Positions 44,846 to 55,847 of a DNA stretch of 64,000 nucleotides are shown in pieces. The position numbers were made by a program, and so were the translations under genes. This DNA is from Polytrichum commune (taxonomy: Eukaryota > Streptophyta > Polytrichopsida > Polytrichales > Polytrichaceae). The notes under the pieces are model-generated. The model saw nothing but the letters and a program-made list of their open reading frames with translations. It searched no databases and had not been told where the DNA came from. How positions within the stretch are numbered: the first letter of the stretch is position 1; every line of letters starts with the position of its first letter. The stretch spans positions 53,625,169 to 53,689,168 of the forward strand of contig OX485806.1 of assembly GCA_950295325.1 (NCBI GenBank), given 5' to 3'.

Positions 44846-46462
44846 TAAGAGTTTTAAGACCAGATTTTGTCTTCAAGGTTGGCACTTTGTATGTGTAGTT
44901 AGGCTGATTTTGTGTGGAATAGTTGTGTTGTCATGTTGAAGTAGTTTGGTGTGCACTACAAAATGACCCTCTCGGATCCAAGAGGGTATTTAGTTCAGAG
45001 TTTTTAGACCACATTTTGTCTTCAAGGTTGGGCACTTTGCATCTGTAATTAGGGTCATTTTGTCTGGAGTAGTTGGGTTGTGATGTTGAAGTAGTTGGGT
45101 GTGGACTACAAAATGACCATCTCGGATCCGAGAGAGTCTTTAGTTGAGAGGTTTTAGACCAGATTTTGTCTTCAAAGTTGGGTACTTTGTTTGTGTAGTT
45201 AGGGTCTTCTTGTGTAGATTAGTTCGGTTGTGATGTTGAAGTAGTTGGGTGTGGACTACAAAATGACCCTCTCGGATCTGAGAGGGTCTTTAGTTGAGAG
45301 TTTTTAGACTTGATTTTGTCTTCAAGGTTGGGCACTTTGTATCTGTAATTAGAGTCATGTTATTTGGAGTACTTGGATTGTCATGTTGAAGTAGTTGGGT
45401 GTGGACTACAAAATGACCATCTCGGATCCGAGAAGGTCTTTAGGTAAGAGTTTTTACACCAGAGTTTGTCTTCAAGGTTGGGTATTTTGTTTGTGTAGTT
45501 AAGGTCCAGTTGTGTGGACAAGTTCCGTTGTGATGTTGAAGTTGTTGGGTGTGGATTACAAAATAACCCTCTCGGATCTGAGAGGCTCTTTAGTTGACAG
45601 TATTTAGACCTGATTTTGTTTTCAAGGTTGGGTACTTTGTATGTGTAGTTAGGGTCCTCTTGTGTAGATTAGTTCGATTGTGATGTTGAAGTTGTTGGGT
45701 GTGGACTACAAAATGACCCTCTCGGATCCGAGAGGGTCTTTAGTTGAGAGTTTTTAGACTTGATTTTGTCTTCAAGATTGGGCACTTTGTATATGTAATT
45801 AGAGTCATGTTGTTTTGAGTACTTGGGTTGTCATGTTGAAGTAGTTGGGTGTGGACTACAAAATGACCATCTCGGATCCGAGAAGGTCTTTAGGTAAGAG
45901 TTTTTAAACCAGAGTTTGTCTTCAAGGTTGGGTACTTTGTTTGTGTAGTTAGGGTCCAATTGTGTGGACAAATTCTGTTGTGATGTTGAAGTAGTTGGGT
46001 GTGGACTACAAAATGACCATCTCGGATCCGAGAAGGTCTTTAGGTAAGAGTTTTTAAACCAGAGCTTGTCTTCAAGGTTGGGTACTTTGTTTGTGTAGTT
46101 AGGGTCCAATTGTGTGGACAAATTCTGTTGTGATGTTGAAGTTGTTGGGTGTGGACTACAAAATGACCCTCTCGGATCCGAGAGGCTCTTTAGTTGACAG
46201 TATTTAGACCAGATTTTGTCTTCAAGGTTGGGTACTTTGTATGTGTAGTTACGGTCCTCTTGTATGGACTAGTTGGGTTGTGATGTTGAAGTCGTTGGAT
46301 GTGGACTACAAAATGACCCTCTCGGATCCGAGAGGCTCTTTAGTGGACAATATTTCGACCAGATTTTGTCTTCAAGGTTGGGTACTTTGTATGTGTAGTT
46401 ACGGTCCTCTTGTATGGACAAGTTGGGTTGTCATGTTGAAGTAGTTCGGTGTGGACTACGGA
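44846..46462. repeat. 150-bp satellite, right block (10 units, exact 150-bp period)
   Basis: The CTCGGATC core recurs at 44971, 45121, 45271, 45421, 45571, 45721, 45871, 46021, 46171 and 46321, an unbroken 150-bp ladder without a single indel in phase. Palindromes such as CCCTCTCGGATCCGAGAGGG sit once per unit. Adjacent units 45840-45990 and 45990-46140 are nearly identical. Confidence 0.95.
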
Positions 46463-46730
46463 CGACATTTGTTTGTGAGCGGAGAGCGGAGATTACAAGA
46501 AAAAATCAATGAAAATGGATTTTTTGAAATTGGTATAATTGAAGAATGACTCAATCATAATACAAAGGAATCAAAATAATCAACTTGCTTTGTTTTTATT
46601 CCATGACTTTTCTTTTTGTCCTATATGTGAGTCGACTCTATAGCTTGGACTGCAGCAATTATCGTTTTTGGCCGAATAGATTATAAATTGGACTCATACC
46701 CAACATGATAATATATACACTTGCACACAA
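46463..46730. other. AT-rich spacer after satellite
   Basis: Carries the right-hand partner (46474-46493) of the inverted repeat near 38473-38505, then unique AT-rich sequence. No gene is seen. Confidence 0.45.
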
Positions 46731-47210
46731 TGGGAGATGAGAGAGACATTTTTGCTGGACTAGGATGGGAGAAGGAAATTAGAAGTCTAGGAGATCCTCA
46801 TATTCCCTTTAATCCATCGCCGGAATTTGAGTTTGCTGCTGGAAATCGAGGTAGTGATGACTAAGAGCTGACTCCATTTTCGCAGTCTATACAAGCATAG
46901 AGGTGGAAGGTGCAGGAAGAGCAGAAACAATATGAGAAAATAAAAAAGAGGCATGCATATGTGCCGGAGAAGGACGCTGATTTGGATGAAGACAAATCGA
47001 AAGAAACGGAGCAGGAGGTGAAGGTGGTAGGCGAATCTTTGAAGTCTCTTTCATTTCGCGAAAGAATGAAAGGATTGTCGCCGCATCGACGTCCGCTGAA
47101 AGATCGAATGAGAGATAAAACAATATCTTATATTCATTTGCTTCGACCGGATCCACCTCCCTCATAATCATCTAAGATGTATGCAAAACGGAAATAGAGT
47201 TGAAAGACAC
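46731..47210 (+). pseudogene. small charged protein gene, broken, convergent to MULE gene
   Basis: An ATG at 46731 (MGDERDIFAGLGWEKEIRSL...) opens a frame that continues past TAA (46862-46864) and TAG (46898-46900). It reads on to TAA at 47165-47167 through a Lys/Glu/Gln-rich helical region and a basic patch. The continuing codon composition across the stops suggests Gln codons mutated to stops. It converges on the MULE transposase gene with about 190 bp between their ends, an arrangement like mudrB opposite mudrA in maize MuDR. Its function is unrecognised. Confidence 0.45.
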
Positions 47211-47358
47211 GGGAAACATTGTAATACAATATTTTGAATGAAATAAAAATAATCATTGAAATTATATCTTTATTATATCAATCAATTATTGCTTCACAAG
47301 AGGTCCAGAAATGGACACATATATTATAGCCTAATGAAGTGCTAGGCTGAGAGGAATT

Positions 47359-48438
47359 CTAGGAAGTAGAATGTGTCAAGAGACCTCCCTCCGTGATGAG
47401 TTTGACCTCATTGAAACTAAATGTCGGGGCATGTATGAACAAATTCACTTCCGCATCCAAATTAGAAACCTTGATGAAGATGTAATACAGATGCTTACAA
47501 TTCATATAAGAATTTCGTTTGCGGCCGAACTTGGAAATCATATCCAAGAAGTATGCGCAGTTGCACTCTGGAAGATAACTCACTGTCACTTGGTAGATGG
47601 GTGGTTGCGGTTCTGATTTGGACTGCAGTGTGATAATGCAACCAAATCCCGGTTGAGGGATCATAGTTAACTTCAGAACAGTACCATGCATAGCTTCAGC
47701 AGAGGCCACCATCTGCCTGTGCTTTGCCGAAGGTGCGCTGCCGGATCGCCGAACAAGCTTGGACAATCTTGTCGGAGGGATGAAGTCGGGGTGTTCTGAA
47801 ACACGGATTCGAGACATATCCAGTGGGGGAGCAAAGTTGGTGAAGAGTCGAGTCGGTGTGATGCGCTCCTTTGGTGGGAGTTGAAAACTTGCGTTCTCAA
47901 GGGCGAAGATCTTCGAGCGGGTGAGGTTGGTACCAATCTTGATGGGCCAGATTGGGGGAATAGGAGGTTTCTGGTCATCAGCAGAGAACGGCATGACCCA
48001 TTTCCGACGAGGGCCCTTTACGCAATGCTCGATGTCGTCTGGGCAAAAGACGAAGTCCGTGCGCTTCATAGATTGGAGTTTGTAATGATGCCACATACCG
48101 GTGTAGGTCGGCGTAGGGACGCTCTTATTATTGGTGACGATTCTTGCGGTGCACTTCTTCTTCGTGCCCGCATGATTAGCCCAACAAGACTTCCCAGAGG
48201 TATGAGGTATGCGGACAATTTGCCAAAGAAAGACATCTACTTTGGTTTCTTGCACGGCGGTGACACGATGGAAACCAAGTCCTGTAGGTGAAGGCACTTG
48301 AACCTCTTGTACAGAGGGGGAAGACTCTTCAATGATAGTAGGTAGTGTTTCTGGTTGAAATCGAGTGACTCGCTTACCGGGGCGAGGGCGAGAGAAGTTC
48401 ACTGTATCGGGGCGGTGGGTCTCGCCATCATCACCAAT
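47359..48438 (-). pseudogene. MULE transposase, C-terminal part with SWIM zinc finger
   Basis: This is the downstream half of the transposase gene cut by G1. Immediately after the target site TGGAG the frame reads PIGDDGETHRPDTVNFSRP. It is followed by a Ser/Pro-rich linker, a Lys/Arg-rich part and a SWIM-type zinc finger: C-x-C in PECNCAYF and C-x-H in NCKHLYYIF, about residues 340-375 of the open frame. SWIM fingers are typical after the catalytic domain of MuDR-type transposases. The frame is open from the G1 boundary to TAG at 47359-47361. The LTR supplies a spurious extension upstream. Confidence 0.8.
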
Positions 48439-48443
48439 TGGAG
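48439..48443. other. G1 target site duplication, left copy
   Basis: TGGAG, repeated exactly at 55843-55847. Reading through one copy keeps the transposase frame. Confidence 0.95.
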
Positions 48444-49383
48444 TGTCGCGCACCTCTCCATGAGGAGTGCCCGCAACACCATGGGCACAAGGGGGACCCC
48501 GGAGTGACACCCGGGACTTGTGACGCCATTGGTGAGAGGGACCAAGTGATCCTAATGTGGGTGAGGGCCCCGGGCGTTTAGAACGCCTCCCACCCACAAA
48601 GACTAGGAGTCATGAGGGTAAAGCCATAAGCTATGAGTAGCTTATGGCGTCCCGATTCTAGAATGCTAAAGAACACCTCAATCTGAGGTGTGAGCTAGGA
48701 GATATGGCACTTTGAGTGGGATGCTGTCCCGGGACAGCGCCCTGGAACAGCAGGGGCCTGGGAGTGGCTCCCGGGACTGCAAAGGTTTAAACAGGCATAA
48801 CTTCCTCAATACTTGCCCGAATAGGGCAAGTGAGGTGTCCATAGGGATCTACGTGAAATGTAGATGACGATAGAGTGGTTGGTTGTTAGATTCAGAGACC
48901 GCACGTGGAAGTTATGAAGGTCTGAAGCTGCAGGGAGGCTTCTAGACCCGGCGGCTAAGGGAAAATGTCTACTTGGCCCCAACTCTTGGTAGAGAGACAA
49001 AAGGGATGTTGACGGTGGGGGAGGGGCCCCGCCAAAAGTCCTAGAGGCTTATATGGGTGAGGCGGCTTTGCCGACCGACCCCCCCGGAGCATACTTGGCA
49101 ATGTGCTCCGGGTGGTTGTAGTGTTGTCCTAGCAACACTATGACCAAGTAGGGAGTGGACTTCCATGGATGGAAGTCCACCTTAGCGATGGGTTACCTAC
49201 TAAGGGGAAAGAGTCCCGAATGCATGTGTAGGAGGGTTTGGTGACCAAATATGGGATTGAAGGTCCGCGGTTTTGGGAGCTAACCATGCATGTGCGTGGG
49301 ATGTGCAGGTTAGCGCTCGGGACACTTGCTAGAGTTGGAAAGCGATTGAGCTAAGTGGAGAAAAACTAGCAAGGATCGCGACA
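48444..49383 (+). repeat. G1 5' LTR (940 bp)
   Basis: TGTCGCGCACC to GGATCGCGACA. It shares the palindrome GCTGTCCCGGGACAGC and the GGCTTATATGGG box (near 49047, probable TATA region) with the N-type LTRs, but is otherwise clearly diverged from them. Confidence 0.93.
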
Positions 49384-49385
49384 CG

Positions 49386-49397
49386 TGGTATCAGAGC
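49386..49397 (+). promoter_or_regulatory. G1 primer-binding site, initiator Met-tRNA
   Basis: TGGTATCAGAGC, two bases after the LTR end. Confidence 0.9.
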
Positions 49398-49433
49398 AGG
49401 GTTTCGTCTTTGAGCTAGCACTTTGAAGGAGAG

Positions 49434-52400
49434 ATGGCTACCAAACGTGCGGGTAACGATGGTGAGGCGGGGACTTCTAAAAAGTTGCGACGCTCAAAAC
49501 GGAACAAAGATCATGTTGAAGAGGATGTTGACCCCGCCATTGAGTCTATTAACAATGGTGGGGATGATGGTGCAACCGGTGAGGAAGTGGAGGAGTCCCT
49601 AGAAAGGGGTCCCGAAAACCTCGAAGAAAATTCGGGGGCTAGACTTCCAAATGCGCCCGAAAGCTTGGAAGGTGGTGATGTTGGATTAAAATTCCAACTC
49701 AAAATGCTTGAGTTCATGGACTCCGTGAATCAAGAGCTCAAGCGTGTTAAGGACGAGAGAGCTCGCCAAGACAAAATGATCGAGCTCCTTATGATGCAAG
49801 GGGCTAGGCCTTCTTCTTCAACAAAGAAGTTGGCCAAGGTAAATATGCCAAGTACCTTTTCGGGGCTTGGTAAGGCAAGAAAGGTCAAAGAATTTTTATT
49901 GGAAATGGACAACTACTACGATGTCCAAAGGCCCGATGAAGACGACAAGGTCTCCATAGCGGTGACCTTTTTGAAAGACCATGCGCTCCAATGGTGGACG
50001 AGCAAAAAAGAACAAGAGCCCGAGTTGGTGGCAAACTTGACTTGGGTCGGCTTCAAGGAATTGCTTGTTGATAGGTTCACGCCGGAGTACCAGGAATTAC
50101 GGGAGGGAATGAACTTGGTGCAAATGAGGCACATGGGGTCCCTTAAGGCCTATGTGCGCGATTTTAACGCCCAAATGAATGCTACACCTAAGATGGATGA
50201 ATTTGCCAAGAGATGCATTTTCTTAGGTGGCTTACAAAAGTGGGTGGTAGACGCCTTGTTCAAGTTTCCAAAGCTTCCCGAGGACGTGGCGGGGATCATT
50301 AAGATTGCGGAGAGAATTGAAGCCGACGGCCCCGAAAGAAAGTCAAGCGGCCCCGCACAACAAAGCGGCTCGAGTCGAAATATGTCTCGAGGCAAAGAGC
50401 GCAAGAAATTTGGGCCATCCAACCATTTCAAAGGACAACCCGACGGGACAAATTCCACCAAGGGTGGCTACCAAGGAGGAAAACCACCCAATGTAGGAAT
50501 TAAAGGAGGCGATATGAAGGACAAGCGGTGCCACAAATGTGGCAAACTTGGTCATTTTCAAGCGGCGTGCCCCGACAACAAGGTAAGTGTCAAGACAAAT
50601 CGTGGTTGTACCGCCGACCAAATGCTAGAAGGTGGCTTTGTGGCCAAGGCTAGTAGCCTTAAGCCAAGGCCAAGTCTTTTGTTCCTTGAAGCCGAAATCA
50701 ATGGTCGGAATGTCTCATGCTTGGTTGATACAGGGGCAACGCACTCCTTCATGAGCCCGAAACTTGCGAAGGAATTGGGCTTGCCAACGGGTAGAGCGGG
50801 CAAGCCCATTAACGTGCGGTTCGCAAAGGGCGAGCCGCATGAGACGAAGGAGGTAGCGTTGAACGTGAACTTAAAGTGTGGGACGTTGGAGTTTAAGGAG
50901 AATTTCACACTTTGTGAAATGGATGAGGTGGACCTCATTTTGGGGGACACCTTCTTCGAGACTCACACGGTGGATGTGAGGCGCAAGCCGGTGCGGCTTG
51001 TAGTTTGTCGTAATGGCAAGGAAATGACTTTAAAGTTGACGAGGACTCCTATGGCGGGAGGAGGCAAGTTGAATTTGGTCTCGATAGACCGAATGTCCAA
51101 AGTACAAATGGTTGTGGTGGTCCGAATGGAGCAACACCAAAGAACTCACGAGGAGGCTAAAACCGATGGGCCTCCTCCAAAGCACATTCGCGATGTATTA
51201 GGGAGGTACAAGGATGTACTCACCGACGAGTTGCCCCAAGAGTTACCGCCAACGAGAGAAGTCGATCACAAGATCGAGGTGATCCCGGGGTCCGAGCCAC
51301 CGTCCAAGGCACCTTATCGATTGAACCAAAAAGAGTTGCTAGAATTGAAGAAGCAACTCAATGACTTGCTATCAAGAGGTTACATTAGGCCGAGTAAATC
51401 ACCATATGGGGCCCCGGTGCTCTTTGTGGATAAAAAAAATGGCAAGCTACGCATGTGCATCGATTATAGGGCCTTGAATAAAGTGACTATAAAAAACAAC
51501 TACCCGCTACCTCGGATTGATGATCTTTTCGACCGATTGGCGGGAGCTAAGTATTTTAGTCGTATTGACTTAAAATCCGGGTATTATCAAATTCGAATCG
51601 CGAATGAAGATGTTGAAAAGACGGCGTGCCGCACAAGGTATGGGTCTTACGAGTTTTTGGTGATGCCTTTCGGGTTGTGTAATGCGCCCTCGACATTCAC
51701 AACCCTTATGAATACCATCTTTCGAGAGGAAACCGACGATTTTGTAATAATCTATATCGACGACATCTTGGTGTATTCCAAGACGGCGGAGGAGCATGCA
51801 CGGCACCTTGAGGTGGTGCTTCGAAAACTAAGGGACAACAAGTTGTATGCTAACGGGGAGAAGAGCGATTTTGCTCAAAATGAAATTGAGTTCTTAGGCC
51901 ATGTGGTGACCAAAGATGGAATTAAGCCGGACATGAAAAAGGTAAAGGCGATTCAAGAATGGAAGCGGCCATCGACTCAAAAAGGGCTTAGGTCGTTCCT
52001 TGGCCTAGCCAATTACTACCGCCGCTTCATTCGAGATTTTTCTAAGGTTGCTAGGCCTTTGTCCGACTTGTTGAAGAAAGGGGTATCCCAAGAATGGGAC
52101 GAACCTTGTCACCAAGCTTTTTGGGAGCTCAAGAGCAAATTGTCTTCGCCGCCCGTACTAAAGTTCCCGGAGTTTGACAAGCCTTTTGAGGTGCATACGG
52201 ATGCGAGCGATTTTGCAATTGGCGGAGTGTTGATGCAAGATGGACGGCCCATTGCTTATGAGAGCAAGAAACTCGATGGTTGTCAAAGACGATGGCCAAC
52301 TCATGAAAAAGAGCTCTTCGCCGTAGTACATTGCTTGAAGACGTGGCAACATTATTTGGGGTTGCACAAGACCAAGGTGTACACGGACAACGTGTCGTTG

Positions 52401-52544
52401 AAGTATTTCGAGACACAAACGCAAGTGAGCGCCAAGCAATTGCGGTGGCACGATACCTTGGCGCTTATGAACGTGGAGTTGATCCACAAACCGGGCCGTG
52501 ATAATGTGGTGCCGGACGCGTTAAGTAGACGTGAAGAGTTCTAA
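49434..52544 (+). CDS. gag-pol: G1 Gag-protease-RT-RNase H polyprotein
   Basis: The ORF is 1036 codons from the first ATG after the primer-binding site. The Lys-rich start is followed by a coiled-coil Gag part ([12 protein letters not shown]) and the retrotransposon Gag core (about 175-290, with ALQWW and [14 protein letters not shown]). A CCHC knuckle [14 protein letters not shown] lies near residue 365 and the aspartic protease [10 protein letters not shown] near 430. RT spans about 590-800, with the YIDDILVYS catalytic box near 774. RNase H starts near 915 with [11 protein letters not shown]. It ends at TAA directly after SRREEF. The four N copies have CAA at this point, so the stop is probably a mutation that separates integrase from the rest. 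Confidence 0.93.
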   Translation: MATKRAGNDGEAGTSKKLRRSKRNKDHVEEDVDPAIESINNGGDDGATGEEVEESLERGPENLEENSGARLPNAPESLEGGDVGLKFQLKMLEFMDSVNQELKRVKDERARQDKMIELLMMQGARPSSSTKKLAKVNMPSTFSGLGKARKVKEFLLEMDNYYDVQRPDEDDKVSIAVTFLKDHALQWWTSKKEQEPELVANLTWVGFKELLVDRFTPEYQELREGMNLVQMRHMGSLKAYVRDFNAQMNATPKMDEFAKRCIFLGGLQKWVVDALFKFPKLPEDVAGIIKIAERIEADGPERKSSGPAQQSGSSRNMSRGKERKKFGPSNHFKGQPDGTNSTKGGYQGGKPPNVGIKGGDMKDKRCHKCGKLGHFQAACPDNKVSVKTNRGCTADQMLEGGFVAKASSLKPRPSLLFLEAEINGRNVSCLVDTGATHSFMSPKLAKELGLPTGRAGKPINVRFAKGEPHETKEVALNVNLKCGTLEFKENFTLCEMDEVDLILGDTFFETHTVDVRRKPVRLVVCRNGKEMTLKLTRTPMAGGGKLNLVSIDRMSKVQMVVVVRMEQHQRTHEEAKTDGPPPKHIRDVLGRYKDVLTDELPQELPPTREVDHKIEVIPGSEPPSKAPYRLNQKELLELKKQLNDLLSRGYIRPSKSPYGAPVLFVDKKNGKLRMCIDYRALNKVTIKNNYPLPRIDDLFDRLAGAKYFSRIDLKSGYYQIRIANEDVEKTACRTRYGSYEFLVMPFGLCNAPSTFTTLMNTIFREETDDFVIIYIDDILVYSKTAEEHARHLEVVLRKLRDNKLYANGEKSDFAQNEIEFLGHVVTKDGIKPDMKKVKAIQEWKRPSTQKGLRSFLGLANYYRRFIRDFSKVARPLSDLLKKGVSQEWDEPCHQAFWELKSKLSSPPVLKFPEFDKPFEVHTDASDFAIGGVLMQDGRPIAYESKKLDGCQRRWPTHEKELFAVVHCLKTWQHYLGLHKTKVYTDNVSLKYFETQTQVSAKQLRWHDTLALMNVELIHKPGRDNVVPDALSRREEF
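52542..52544 (+). other. in-frame TAA between RNase H and integrase
   Basis: The next ORF continues in the same frame after one codon (GAA). The equivalent codon is CAA in N0 (near 2736), N1 (near 8517), N2 (near 26134) and N3 (near 19287, reverse). This indicates CAA to TAA in G1, unless stop readthrough is used. Confidence 0.85.
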
Positions 52545-52547
52545 GAA

Positions 52548-54074
52548 ATGGGCACAAGTCAAAGCTTGTGGCTAATGTACAAAGGTGAATGTGACTTGCA
52601 TCGTAAGTTAAGGGAGGGGTACGTCAACGATCCCGAAGCACAAGTGTTTCTAGGCGAGCTTCGCAAAGGCAAGGCGCTTAAGGAGATCAAGTTGGTGGAC
52701 GGATTGCTCAAGTATAAGCAAAGTCGGGTGTATGTGCCACAAGGCAAGTTGAGGCTATTGGTTTTGGAGGAGGAACATGATAGTCCCATCGCCGGCCATA
52801 GAGGAGAAAAAGCCACCATAGCGGCGGTGTCAAGGAGGTATTATTGGCCGTGCATGAAAGAAGAAATCGCCCACTTTGTGAAGACTTGTGTCAAATGCCA
52901 ATTAAACCGAGCCTCTTATCAAAAGCAAGCCGGCTTATTGCAACCGTTGCCTATCCCGCCGGGGCCATGGCATAGCGTTTCCATGGACTTTATTACGAGT
53001 TTACCGGAGTCACAAGGCTATGATGCCATCTTCGTGATGGTGGATCGGTTTAGTAAGTTGGCACACATGGTGCCGACCGTGGGAACGGCAACCGCGTTGG
53101 AGACCGCAAAGCTCTTTCTCAATGCATGGTGGAGGCATCACGGGTTGCCGAGAGTAATCGTCTCGGATCGAGATCCAAAGTTCACAAGCGCATTTTGGAG
53201 GCATTTCTTTCGGAAGGTTGGAACAAAACTAACCTTTAGCACGGCCTTCCATCCCCAAACGGATGGCCAAACGGAGCGTGTGAATGGAGTCTTGAACCAA
53301 TACTTGAGGAACTTTGTGAGTGCGGACCAACGAGATTGGGCGGACTATGTGGGTCTCGCGGAGTTTAGCTACAATTCGGCTACGCACTCGGCGACCAAGC
53401 AATCGCCGTTTAAGGTGGCTTACGGAGTGGATCCGCTCCAACCTACCGACCTAGCTCTCGAGGGGGCACATTCAACACTAGAGTTCAACCAAGATGGTGA
53501 GGACTTAGCCAAAAAGCGTGAACAAGTTTTGGAGAAGACCAAGTTGTTGTTGGAGAAAGCCCAAAAACGCTATGAAAAACAAGTCAATGCCGGAAGACGC
53601 GAAGTGGAGTATGAGGTGGGCCAAAAGGTGTTGTTGAATGTGAAAAACTTCACAATGCCCGAAGGCCTCACTCCAAAGTTCATGTCAAAATTTGCGGGTC
53701 CGTTTCCGATTGTTGAACGAGTTTTCAAAGATGTCTATAAGTTGGAGTTGCCGCCCGAGATCAAAGTGCATCCGACATTCCATGTCTCACTATTAAAGCC
53801 GTTCAAGGAAGACACCTTATGGCCTAATCGTAAGCAAGTGATTAGGCCACCTCCCGACCTTGTAGGAGATCATTTGGAGTACGAGGTAGAAGGCATCCTC
53901 AAGTGTAGGAACCACAAGCGAAAAGGAAAGGAGTATTTGGTGAAGTGGCGGGGGTTTCATGAGAAAGAAGCCACTTGGGTAGCGGCAAGGGACATGGTGA
54001 ATGCCAAGGAGATAGTGAAGCGCTTTGAAGAAACTAGGGCTAGAGGGTCCAACAAAAGGAAACGTAGGCATTGA
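52548..54074 (+). CDS. int: G1 integrase with chromodomain (downstream of stop)
   Basis: 508 codons in frame with the upstream polyprotein. The H2C2 zinc-binding part is HDSPIAGH with CVKCQ, about residues 80-125. The catalytic core has D in MDFITSLPES (about 145), D in VSDRDPKF (about 205) and E in QTDGQTERVN (about 243). The C-terminal part includes a conserved FHVSLLKPF stretch (about 415). The chromodomain is about 445-500 (YEVEGILKCR, EYLVKWRGFHEKEATWV), which in this lineage directs insertion to modified chromatin. It ends TGA. The annotated ATG (MGTSQSLWL) is only the first Met after the TAA; the protein was presumably part of the polyprotein. Confidence 0.92.
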   Translation: MGTSQSLWLMYKGECDLHRKLREGYVNDPEAQVFLGELRKGKALKEIKLVDGLLKYKQSRVYVPQGKLRLLVLEEEHDSPIAGHRGEKATIAAVSRRYYWPCMKEEIAHFVKTCVKCQLNRASYQKQAGLLQPLPIPPGPWHSVSMDFITSLPESQGYDAIFVMVDRFSKLAHMVPTVGTATALETAKLFLNAWWRHHGLPRVIVSDRDPKFTSAFWRHFFRKVGTKLTFSTAFHPQTDGQTERVNGVLNQYLRNFVSADQRDWADYVGLAEFSYNSATHSATKQSPFKVAYGVDPLQPTDLALEGAHSTLEFNQDGEDLAKKREQVLEKTKLLLEKAQKRYEKQVNAGRREVEYEVGQKVLLNVKNFTMPEGLTPKFMSKFAGPFPIVERVFKDVYKLELPPEIKVHPTFHVSLLKPFKEDTLWPNRKQVIRPPPDLVGDHLEYEVEGILKCRNHKRKGKEYLVKWRGFHEKEATWVAARDMVNAKEIVKRFEETRARGSNKRKRRH

Positions 54075-54902
54075 TGAGGACATCAATCTCCTTTAGTGGG
54101 GGAGAGATGTTAGTAGCACCCTTAACTTGGAGGCAATGTCCTCCACATTATGTACTTGTTCATTTTCGCTTAAGGCAATAAAGTTCAACTTTAGTGGTGC
54201 AAAGAGAAAAGTATAAGATGAGGTCCTAGTCTTGTACTTGTGCTTGGTTAGTGGAAGAGGGAGGAATATATATGCTAAACTAGGTTGGGTAGGCCGAGTA
54301 ATGGGGACCATGGCTTAGAGGGGTCTTGGATAAAACCAAAAACCTCTTAGCCATGGTCTTGTCCGGGCGGGGGCAAGGTGATGGCGCGTGCTTATAAAAG
54401 TGCAACCCACGAGCCAATGCGAGTTGGCGCATGGGCGTCATGAACCCATGTCTCGAAAGAGCAAAGTGGGAGCCAAGTCGGGCGGGACTTGGCATCACCC
54501 CCGTGCGATCGAGACGTGGCTTAACAAAGGAAAGCCATCTCGGAGTGGCAACCGAGGCAACTTAGTAGAAGCGTTGAGGTCCAACCTAGTGGTGTCAAAA
54601 TGATAGAGTTAGGCTAGTGGAGCCTAACTTGGGTGGCCCCAAAGGAAGGGTCACCCAAGTAAGTCTCAAAGTAGGTGAGTCTAGTGTAGTTTAGGTCCTT
54701 GGACAAGATGTCCGGGGTTTTCCTAAACGGACCACCTAGGATCGACACCTTTGAGACTTTGCCAAATTTGAAGATGCATTGTGGGGGTAGCGCCCTAAAG
54801 AAAACACAATGCCACACCAAGAGAGGATGGCAACTTGAGAATTGGTGTGCCCGACTATAAGTATAGTCGATGAGGGCATCGACTCCATTTGGTGGGGGTG
54901 AG
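54075..54902 (+). other. G1 3' noncoding region and polypurine tract
   Basis: About 830 bp between the integrase stop and the 3' LTR, conserved in outline in N2 (27690-28504) and N3. It ends in a purine-rich tract, GGTGGGGGTGAG, directly before the LTR, the expected plus-strand primer. No gene is seen. Confidence 0.7.
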
Positions 54903-55842
54903 TGTCGCGCACCTCTCCATGAGGAGTGCCCGCAACACCATGGGCACAAGGGGGACCCCGGAGTGACACCCGGGACTTGTGACGCCATTGGTGAGAGGGA
55001 CCAAGTGATCCTAATGTGGGTGAGGGCCCCGGGCGTTTAGAACGCCTCCCACCCACAAAGACTAGGAGTCATGAGGGTAAAGCCATAAGCTACGAGTAGC
55101 TTATGGCGTCCCGATTCTAGAATGCTAAAGAACACCTCAATCTGAGGTGTGAGCTAGGAGATATGGCACTTTGAGTGGGATGCTGTCCCGGGACAGCGCC
55201 CTGGAACAGCAGGGGCCTGGGAGTGGCTCCCGGGACTGCAAAGGTTTAAACAGGCATAACTTCCTCAATACTTGCCCGAATAGGGCAAGTGAGGTGTCCA
55301 TAGGGATCTACGTGAAATGTAGATGACGATAGAGTGGTTGGTTGTTAGATTCAGAGACCGCACGTGGAAGTTATGAAGGTCTGAAGCTGCAGGGAGGCTT
55401 CTAGACCCGGCGGCTAAGGGAAAATGTCTACTTGGCCCCAACTCTTGGTAGAGAGACAAAAGGGATGTTGACGGTGGGGGAGGGGCCCCGCCAAAAGTCC
55501 TAGAGGCTTATATGGGTGAGGCGGCTTTGCCGACCGACCCCCCCGGAGCATACTTGGCAATGTGCTCCGGGTGGTTGTAGTGTTGTCCTAGCAACACTAT
55601 GACCAAGTAGGGAGTGGACTTCCATGGATGGAAGTCCACCTTAGCGATGGGTTACCTACTAAGGGGAAAGAGTCCCGAATGCATGTGTAGGAGGGTTTGG
55701 TGACCAAATATGGGATTGAAGGTCCGCGGTTTTGGGAGCTAACCATGCATGTGCGTGGGATGTGCAGGTTAGCGCTCGGGACACTTGCTAGAGTTGGAAA
55801 GCGATTGAGCTAAGTGGAGAAAAACTAGCAAGGGTCGCGACA
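54903..55842 (+). repeat. G1 3' LTR (940 bp)
   Basis: Differs from the 5' LTR at about two positions by eye (near 55093, and at the GGATCGCGACA versus GGGTCGCGACA end). It is followed by TGGAG. Confidence 0.93.
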
Positions 55843-55847
55843 TGGAG

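Larger units (their letters stand above)
48444..55842 (+). mobile_element. near-intact Ty3/gypsy chromovirus G1
   Basis: The LTRs are 940 bp at each end (48444-49383 and 54903-55842), differing by about two bases by eye. The primer-binding site is at 49386 and the polypurine tract before 54903, with 5-bp target duplication TGGAG. The interior encodes Gag, zinc knuckle, protease, RT, RNase H, integrase and a C-terminal chromodomain in one frame. A single TAA (52542-52544) breaks that frame. The insertion is young and lies inside a MULE transposase gene. It is the only copy in the window with an RT and the obvious candidate helper family for N2 and N3. Confidence 0.95.

Noticed and set aside
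45831-46121. 96-codon ORF with two identical halves
   Set aside because: It is two units of the 150-bp satellite, a multiple of three, which keeps a spurious frame open.
38521-46462. CRISPR-like array
   Set aside because: The palindromic units are regular, but the spacers are also repeats, the genome is eukaryotic and no cas gene is present.
47881-48291. 136-codon plus-strand ORF opposite the MULE C-terminal part
   Set aside because: It is antisense to a frame with a clear SWIM motif and has no recognisable domain.
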